Assembly (NCBI GenBank): GCA_040511595.1
Contig: JBEVGU010000038.1
Span: 1 to 64,000, forward strand
Direction: 5' to 3'
Source: JAOUEA01 sp040511595
GTDB taxonomy: Bacteria; Actinomycetota; UBA4738; HRBIN12
DNA: 64,000 nt
In this document: positions 59,229 to 64,000 of the stretch, in pieces
How positions within the stretch are numbered: position 1 is the stretch's first letter
How the letters are laid out: every line of letters starts with the position of its first letter
Notes under the pieces: generated by a model
What the model was told of the DNA's origin: nothing
The model's input: only the letters and a program-made list of their open reading frames with translations
Databases searched by the model: none
Made by a program: the position numbers and the translations under genes

Positions 59229-60479
59229 GTGAACGGACAGCCAGTGCAGACCGACGTGCTCGTGGTCGGAGGCGGACCGGGCGGCGCCGCGGCCGCCTAT
59301 CACCTGGCTCGGCACGGCCTCGACGTCACGGTCGTCGATCGCTCGACGTTCCCTCGGGAGAAGGTCTGCGGCGACGGGCTCACCCCTCGCAGCGTCGCCG
59401 CCCTGGTGCGCATGGGGATCGACACCGACGACCCGGGCTTCCAGCGCGTGCAGGGCCTGCGCGTGTATTCGCGCTACGCCACGATCGAGCTCCCCTGGCC
59501 GGAGCTCTCGAGCTGGCCCGACTACGGCCTCGTGATGCCGCGAGCGAGGTTCGACCACCTGTTGATCGAGCGGGCCCAGAAGGCCGGCGCGCGGCTGCTC
59601 GAGCGGACCGAGGCGGTGGAGCCGCTCCTCGACGGCGTGTGGGTGACGGGGGCCAGCGTTCGGCCGGCAGGGGATCGCGAGGCGGAGCCGACCCAGATCG
59701 TCGCTCGGTTCACGATCGCCGCCGACGGCGCCGCCAGCCGGTTCGCGACGCCGGCCGGTGTGCGCCGCGACGACTCCCGCCCGCTCGGCATCGCCGCACG
59801 CCGGTACTACCGCGTGCCCTACCATCCCGGTCCGTGGTTCGAGTCGTGGCTCGACCTGTGGGAAGGCGACCTGTTGCTGCCGGGGTACGGCTGGCTCTTC
59901 CCCATGGTGGGGGGCCGTATCAACCTCGGGGCGGGTCTGCTCAACACGTTCAAGGACTTCAAGCAGATCTCCGCCCAGCGCCTGTTCGACGCGTTCGCGA
60001 CGATGCTGCCCGAGGACTGGGGCATCGGCGAGGAGGCGGCGGAGGGACGGGTGCTCTCTGGGCCCTTGCCGATGGGCCTGAACCGCGTGCCCGAGGTCGT
60101 GCCGGGCATGCTGTTGATCGGCGACGCGGCCGGGGCCGTGAACCCGTTCAACGGCGAGGGCATCGCCTACGCGATGGAGACCGCGGAGGTCGCCTCCGAG
60201 CTCGTCCACGAGGCGCTCGTGCGGGACCGTCCGGGCATCGCGATGATGTACCCAACCGTGTTACGAGAGCGATACGGCGAGTACTTCTCGATCGGCCGGG
60301 GCTTCGCGAAGCTGATCGGACGCCCGGCGATCATGGGGCGAGCCACGAAGTACATGCTCCCGAATCGACGCGTGATGAGCTTCGCGATGCGCGTGATGGC
60401 CAACCTCACCGATGGGCCCGAGGGTGACCGACAGGACCGGCTCTTCCATCTGATGCAACGGATCGCGAGCGCGTCGTGA
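59229..60479 (+). CDS. Geranylgeranyl reductase family flavoprotein
   Basis: A 416-residue FAD enzyme. The Rossmann GGGPGGAAAAYHLA near residue 14, STFPREKVCGDGLTPR near residue 38, and GDAAGAVNPFNGEGIAYAME near residue 298 define the family. In mycobacteria a homologue (MenJ) reduces one double bond of menaquinone's side chain. Placement before nuoA and behind a Rex operator suggests menaquinone tailoring with respiration. GTG 59229. Confidence 0.88.
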   Translation: MNGQPVQTDVLVVGGGPGGAAAAYHLARHGLDVTVVDRSTFPREKVCGDGLTPRSVAALVRMGIDTDDPGFQRVQGLRVYSRYATIELPWPELSSWPDYGLVMPRARFDHLLIERAQKAGARLLERTEAVEPLLDGVWVTGASVRPAGDREAEPTQIVARFTIAADGAASRFATPAGVRRDDSRPLGIAARRYYRVPYHPGPWFESWLDLWEGDLLLPGYGWLFPMVGGRINLGAGLLNTFKDFKQISAQRLFDAFATMLPEDWGIGEEAAEGRVLSGPLPMGLNRVPEVVPGMLLIGDAAGAVNPFNGEGIAYAMETAEVASELVHEALVRDRPGIAMMYPTVLRERYGEYFSIGRGFAKLIGRPAIMGRATKYMLPNRRVMSFAMRVMANLTDGPEGDRQDRLFHLMQRIASAS

Positions 60480-60495
60480 CCGTTAGGATCCGCGC

Positions 60496-60951
60496 GTGTT
60501 GATCGACTACCTGCCGATCGTCGCGATGGCCGGGCTGGCGGTCGCGTTCGGGGTGGCATCGCTGGTGGTCTCCCGCGCGTTCCGTCCCAACCGGCCCTAT
60601 CCCGTGAAGCTGTCGGCCTACGAGTCCGGCAACGACCCCGTGCGGCTGCCGAAGGGCGAGAAGTTCAGCGTCAAGTTCTACGTCGTCGCGATGCTGTTCA
60701 TCATCTTCGACATCGAGGCCATCTTCCTCTTCCCGTGGGCGGTGCACTTCCGTCAGCTCGGGTTGTTCGGCCTGGTCGAGATGGGCATCTTCATCGCGCT
60801 CGTGTTCGTGGCCTATGTCTACGTCTGGCGCTCAGGGGGGTTCGACTGGGTCGAGGCCGCCGAGACGCCGCTCGAGCCCGACACGGAGACGGCGGCCGGG
60901 GGCGACGGGTCTGGTGCGGCGCGCGAAGCGGAGGTGGCCGGTGCCCGTTGA
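60496..60951 (+). CDS. nuoA: NADH-quinone oxidoreductase subunit A
   Basis: A 151-residue membrane subunit with three helices. KLSAYESGNDP and KFYVVAMLFIIFDIEAIFLFPWA are the conserved NuoA segments. The acidic 30-residue C-terminal tail is longer than usual. A TAGGAT box (60484-60489) lies 6 nt before GTG 60496, so it can start its own leaderless message. Overlaps nuoB by 11 bp. Confidence 0.95.
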   Translation: MLIDYLPIVAMAGLAVAFGVASLVVSRAFRPNRPYPVKLSAYESGNDPVRLPKGEKFSVKFYVVAMLFIIFDIEAIFLFPWAVHFRQLGLFGLVEMGIFIALVFVAYVYVWRSGGFDWVEAAETPLEPDTETAAGGDGSGAAREAEVAGAR

Positions 60952-61459
60952 GCGGCTCGAGGGAGCGCGCCTCGGCAAGACGCCCGAGGAGGTCGAGGAA
61001 GAGGTGCGGCGCGGCGTGCTGCTGACCACGCTCGACCGGGCCGTGGGGTGGGCCAGGAAGCAGTCGATGTGGCCGGCCACGTTCGGGCTCGCGTGCTGCG
61101 CGATCGAGATGATGTCCGCCGGCGCGGGCAAGTACGACCTCTCACGGTGGGGCATGGAGCTGTTCCGGGCGTCGCCCCGTCAGGCCGACCTGATGATCGT
61201 GGCCGGTCGTGTCAGCCAGAAGATGGCTCCCGTGCTGCGGCGCGTCTACGACCAGATGCCCGAGCCCCGATGGGTCATATCCATGGGCGTGTGTGCGAGC
61301 GCCGGAGGCATGTTCACGAACTACGCGATCGTGCAGGGCGTCGACACGATCGTGCCGGTCGACATCTACGTCCCCGGGTGCCCGCCCAAGCCCGAGATGC
61401 TGTTGCACGGCATCCTCAAGCTGCACGAGAAGGTCCGGACCACGGAGCCGTTCAAGTGA
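60941..61459 (+). CDS. nuoB: NADH-quinone oxidoreductase subunit B
   Basis: A 172-residue peripheral-arm subunit carrying cluster N2. Its ligands are in LACCAIEMM (the tandem Cys pair), GVCASAGG and YVPGCPPKPE. GTG 60941 lies inside the end of nuoA. The stop overlaps nuoC (GTGA). Confidence 0.95.
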   Translation: MPVERLEGARLGKTPEEVEEEVRRGVLLTTLDRAVGWARKQSMWPATFGLACCAIEMMSAGAGKYDLSRWGMELFRASPRQADLMIVAGRVSQKMAPVLRRVYDQMPEPRWVISMGVCASAGGMFTNYAIVQGVDTIVPVDIYVPGCPPKPEMLLHGILKLHEKVRTTEPFK

Positions 61460-61953
61460 AGCCCGACGACGTCGCCGCTCGCGTTCGAACTCGTTGCCCC
61501 GACACCGTGGTGGCCCGCGACGAGGTCACGACCGTTGTCGGCCGTGACGACCTGCTCGAGACCCTCCGGTGGCTCCGCGACGACCCGAAGCTCTCCCTCT
61601 CGTTCTGCTCGAGCGTGACGGCCACCGACTGGCCCGGTTCCGATCCGCGTCTGTGGGTCGCCTACGAGCTGCGCGCGGTCGACTTCGCGCAGCGGCTGCG
61701 CGTGAAGGTCGGGTTGGCCGAGGGCGATCCGCACGTGCCGACGATCACCACGCTCTACCCGACCGCGAACTGGCACGAGCGGGAGACGCACGACTTCTAC
61801 GGCATCGTCTTCGACGGCCATCCCAACCCGCGTCCCCTCATGCTGCCCGAGGGGTGGGAAGGCTTCCCGCTGCTCAAGACGGAGGAGCTCGGCGGCGTGA
61901 ACACCCGGTTCCACGGCGCGTTCATCCCGCCGGTCGACACGCGGACCACCTGA
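61456..61953 (+). CDS. nuoC: NADH-quinone oxidoreductase subunit C
   Basis: A 165-residue 30-kDa-type subunit. YPTANWHERETHDFYGIVFDGHP is the diagnostic motif near residue 100 and the TEEL end fits. Not fused to NuoD, unlike the E. coli version. Coupled to nuoB by a 4-nt overlap. Confidence 0.94.
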   Translation: MKPDDVAARVRTRCPDTVVARDEVTTVVGRDDLLETLRWLRDDPKLSLSFCSSVTATDWPGSDPRLWVAYELRAVDFAQRLRVKVGLAEGDPHVPTITTLYPTANWHERETHDFYGIVFDGHPNPRPLMLPEGWEGFPLLKTEELGGVNTRFHGAFIPPVDTRTT

Positions 61954-61962
61954 GGCTAGCCG

Positions 61963-63309
61963 ATGCCCGACGCCTCCACGCCGCCCACCGCTCACGATCG
62001 GCGCAGCGCGGAGATGCAGATCGGTCCGGACACCGCCGAGGTCCACCTGGACGAGCAGCACGAGCGCGTCGATCCTCGCACGGGCGAGATCCGGCAGGAG
62101 ACGATGATCATCAACATGGGGCCGCAGCACCCCTCGACCCACGGGGTGCTGCGCCTGCTGTTGGAGCTCGACGGCGAGACGGTGATCAAGTGCACGCCGA
62201 TCATCGGCTACCTGCACACCGGCATCGAGAAGAACACCGAGTACCGCACGTGGATGCAGGGGGTCACCTACGTCACGCGCGCCGACTACCTCTCTCCGTT
62301 CTTCAACGAGCTGGGGTACTGCCTCGCGGTGGAGCGGCTGCTCGGCATCGAGGCGCCGCCGCGCGCCCAGGTCATCCGGGTGCTGATGATGGAGCTGAAC
62401 CGCATCTCCTCGCACCTGGTGTGGCTCGCCACGGGCAGCCTGGAGCTCGGCGCGGTGAGCGTGATGCTGTACGGCTTCCGCGAGCGCGAGGTCCTGCTGG
62501 AGATCTTCGAAGAGGCCACCGGGCTTCGCATGAACCACGCGTACATCCGCATCGGCGGCGTGATCATGGATCTCACCGACGAGGGAATCGAGAAGATCGA
62601 ACGGTTCCTCGAGGAGATGCCGAGTCGCATCGACGAGTACGAGGCGATCCTGAACGAGAACCCGATCTGGCTCGAGCGCAACGTGGGCGTCGGGAAGCTC
62701 TCCGCCGAGGACGCCCTCGCACTCGGCGTCACCGGGCCGATGCTGCGATCGGCCGGCGTGAGCACCGACGTGCGCAAGGACGCCCCGTACTGCGGGTACG
62801 AGACCTACGAGTTCGACGTGCCCGTGCGCACCGAGGCCGACGCGTACGCGCGCTACCGCATCCGCCTCGACGAGATGCGCGAATCGATGAAGATCGTGCG
62901 CCAGTGCCTCGAGCGGCTCGAGGAACCCGGCCCCGTGATGGTCGAGGATCCGAAGGTGGCGTGGCCGGCCAGGCTCTCCGTCGGTCCCGACGGCATCGGC
63001 AACGACCCGGCGTACATCCGCCACATCATGGAAGAGTCGATGGAGGCGCTGATCCATCATTTCAAGATGGTCACCGAGGGGGTCGAGGTACCGCCCGGAG
63101 AGGTGTACCAGCCGGTCGAGTCGCCCCGCGGCGAGCTGGGGTTCTACGTGGTCTCCGACGGTGCACACCGGCCGTACCGCGTCAAGATCCGAGACCCGTC
63201 GTTCGTGAACCTGCAGGCGGTCCCGACGATGGTGGAAGGGTCGCTCGTGGCCGACGCGATCGCCTCGATCGCCTCGCTCGACCCCGTGATGGGCGGGGTG
63301 GACCGCTGA
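61963..63309 (+). CDS. nuoD: NADH-quinone oxidoreductase subunit D
   Basis: A 448-residue 49-kDa-type subunit that shapes the quinone pocket with NuoB. INMGPQHPSTHGVLRL and YLHTGIEKNTEYR near residues 47-90 and the late PSFVNLQAVPTMVEGSLVADAIASIASLDPVMGGVDR end are canonical. The N-terminal 40 residues are a polar extension. Stop overlaps nuoE (TGATG). Confidence 0.96.
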   Translation: MPDASTPPTAHDRRSAEMQIGPDTAEVHLDEQHERVDPRTGEIRQETMIINMGPQHPSTHGVLRLLLELDGETVIKCTPIIGYLHTGIEKNTEYRTWMQGVTYVTRADYLSPFFNELGYCLAVERLLGIEAPPRAQVIRVLMMELNRISSHLVWLATGSLELGAVSVMLYGFREREVLLEIFEEATGLRMNHAYIRIGGVIMDLTDEGIEKIERFLEEMPSRIDEYEAILNENPIWLERNVGVGKLSAEDALALGVTGPMLRSAGVSTDVRKDAPYCGYETYEFDVPVRTEADAYARYRIRLDEMRESMKIVRQCLERLEEPGPVMVEDPKVAWPARLSVGPDGIGNDPAYIRHIMEESMEALIHHFKMVTEGVEVPPGEVYQPVESPRGELGFYVVSDGAHRPYRVKIRDPSFVNLQAVPTMVEGSLVADAIASIASLDPVMGGVDR

Positions 63310-63896
63310 TGGCGATCTTCGAAGGCGACCGGCTCGACGAGGCGAACGCGATCATGGCCCGCTACCCCGAGGGCCGCCAACGTTCGGCGGTCATGCCGCT
63401 CCTGTACCTCGCGCAATCGGTCGAGGGCCGGGTCACGCGCGACGCGCTGCGAGAGGTCGCCGGATTGATCGGCCTGCGCACCGCGGAGGTCGAGGCGGTC
63501 GCGAGCTTCTACACGATGCTCCGGCTTCGGCCGACCGGGACCCATCTGATCGCGGTCTGCACGAACCTGCCCTGCGCCCTGCGGGGAGCCAACGACGTGT
63601 ACGAGTCGGCTCACGCCGCGACAGGCATCCCGCACGGCGGGGACGTCTCCGACGACGACCTGTTCAGCGTGCACGAGGAGGAGTGCCTGGGCGTGTGTGA
63701 GCTCGCCCCTGTCGTGCAGGTGAACGTCGCGAACCACGACCGCGTCACGCCCGAGCGGGTCGCCGAGATCGTGGATGCCCTGCGGGCGGGCGAGGTGCCC
63801 GATCCCTCGCGGGGCCGGGCGATCGAGAGCTACCGGGCGGCCTCGCGCATCCTCGCGGGCCTCGATCCGCTGCCGGCGGAGGGAGCGACCGCATGA
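63309..63896 (+). CDS. nuoE: NADH-quinone oxidoreductase subunit E
   Basis: A 195-residue 24-kDa-type subunit with a thioredoxin-like [2Fe-2S] domain. Ligands are in the CTNLPC pair and in ECLGVC (C-x4-C and C-x3-C). The helical N-terminus (PEGRQRSAVMPLLYLAQ) is usual. A 40-residue C-terminal extension follows. Overlaps nuoF by 4 nt. Confidence 0.94.
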   Translation: MAIFEGDRLDEANAIMARYPEGRQRSAVMPLLYLAQSVEGRVTRDALREVAGLIGLRTAEVEAVASFYTMLRLRPTGTHLIAVCTNLPCALRGANDVYESAHAATGIPHGGDVSDDDLFSVHEEECLGVCELAPVVQVNVANHDRVTPERVAEIVDALRAGEVPDPSRGRAIESYRAASRILAGLDPLPAEGATA

Positions 63897-64000
63897 GCGG
63901 GGTCCGCCGCGTGCTCACCGCGCACTGGGACGATCCGGCGGTGATCCCGCTCGAGGGCTACGAGGCGGCAGGAGGCTACCGGGCGCTGCGCACCGCGCTC
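63893..64000 (+). CDS. nuoF: NADH-quinone oxidoreductase subunit F, N-terminal part
   Basis: The first 36 residues of the 51-kDa-type flavoprotein subunit (VLTAHWDDP, then LEGYEAAGGY) before the right edge. ATG 63893 overlaps the nuoE stop. The NADH/FMN domain lies outside the window. Confidence 0.85.
   Translation, partial: MSGVRRVLTAHWDDPAVIPLEGYEAAGGYRALRTAL

Noticed and set aside
61366..63168. 600-codon minus-strand frame
   Set aside because: Antisense shadow of nuoC and nuoD, which carry clear motifs.
1..64000. CRISPR arrays, insertion sequences, prophage genes, tRNA or rRNA genes
   Set aside because: None was seen on reading both strands: no regularly spaced identical repeats with spacers, no transposase or integrase motifs, no cloverleaf or rRNA segments.

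Overview
The window is high-GC, gene-dense bacterial DNA that reads as a chromosome segment of an Actinomycetota member. Pointers to that phylum are an MshA-type mycothiol glycosyltransferase, a ClpS-DUF2017 pair, a Rex repressor, a BldC/excisionase-like small HTH protein next to an AURKAIP1-type tiny ribosomal protein, an RsiG-like anti-sigma factor, and very frequent leaderless starts (a TANNNT -10 box 6-10 nt before the start codon). The respiratory genes differ from those of classical Actinomycetia. Cytochrome b is split and b6-type, and the terminal oxidase is caa3-type with heme c fused to subunit II. I therefore infer a deep-branching lineage; the sequence alone does not name it.

Region 1 (1-11.7 kb): a cupin, a MerR-like/nucleotide cyclase fusion, a double hotdog protein, a PHP hydrolase, glnA with an 11-bp-phased operator, a secreted Calx-beta protein, small membrane proteins, a GlnR-like orphan response regulator, a MoaD-like protein and a lipid-kinase-like protein. 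Region 2 (11.7-18.8 kb): divergent cysH/sat for sulfate assimilation, an M23 peptidase, an RsiG-like protein beside an HD-GYP phosphodiesterase, an asparaginase and mshA. Region 3 (18.8-19.4 kb): a gene-free interval with a promoter, a roughly 350-nt highly folded RNA closed by a 10-bp end helix, and a U-rich terminator. I regard this as the best candidate for something undescribed. Region 4 (19.4-30.3 kb): tetR, proC, P5C dehydrogenase, then a tightly overlapped catabolic operon (two class III aminotransferases, a two-subunit CoA transferase, AcuC), a pyruvate kinase C-terminal relic, DUF2017 and clpS.

Region 5 (30.5-40.4 kb): an SDR, a 0.6-kb gene-free stretch, a VOC protein, a conserved block (phosphatase-like, excisionase-like, Clp1-like kinase, bS22-like peptide), a SAM hydrolase, an ECF sigma/anti-sigma pair and rex. 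Region 6 (40.4-64 kb) is an energy-conversion island. It contains a minus-strand bc/b6f-like complex with an embedded 2[4Fe-4S] ferredoxin, the plus-strand ccdA-resB-ccsB cytochrome c maturation genes, a caa3 oxidase operon with ctaG, a triple cupredoxin and a ResA-like thioredoxin, a divergent CtaA-CtaB fusion, a polyprenyl synthase, a geranylgeranyl reductase-like protein and nuoA-F. NuoF runs off the end of the window.

The regulators fit their neighbourhood. A perfect Rex-type palindrome sits on the predicted start of the geranylgeranyl reductase/nuo transcript. A near-perfect one lies between the bc complex and the cytochrome c maturation genes. A GlnR-type direct repeat lies upstream of glnA. 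No tRNA, rRNA, CRISPR array, insertion sequence or prophage was seen.
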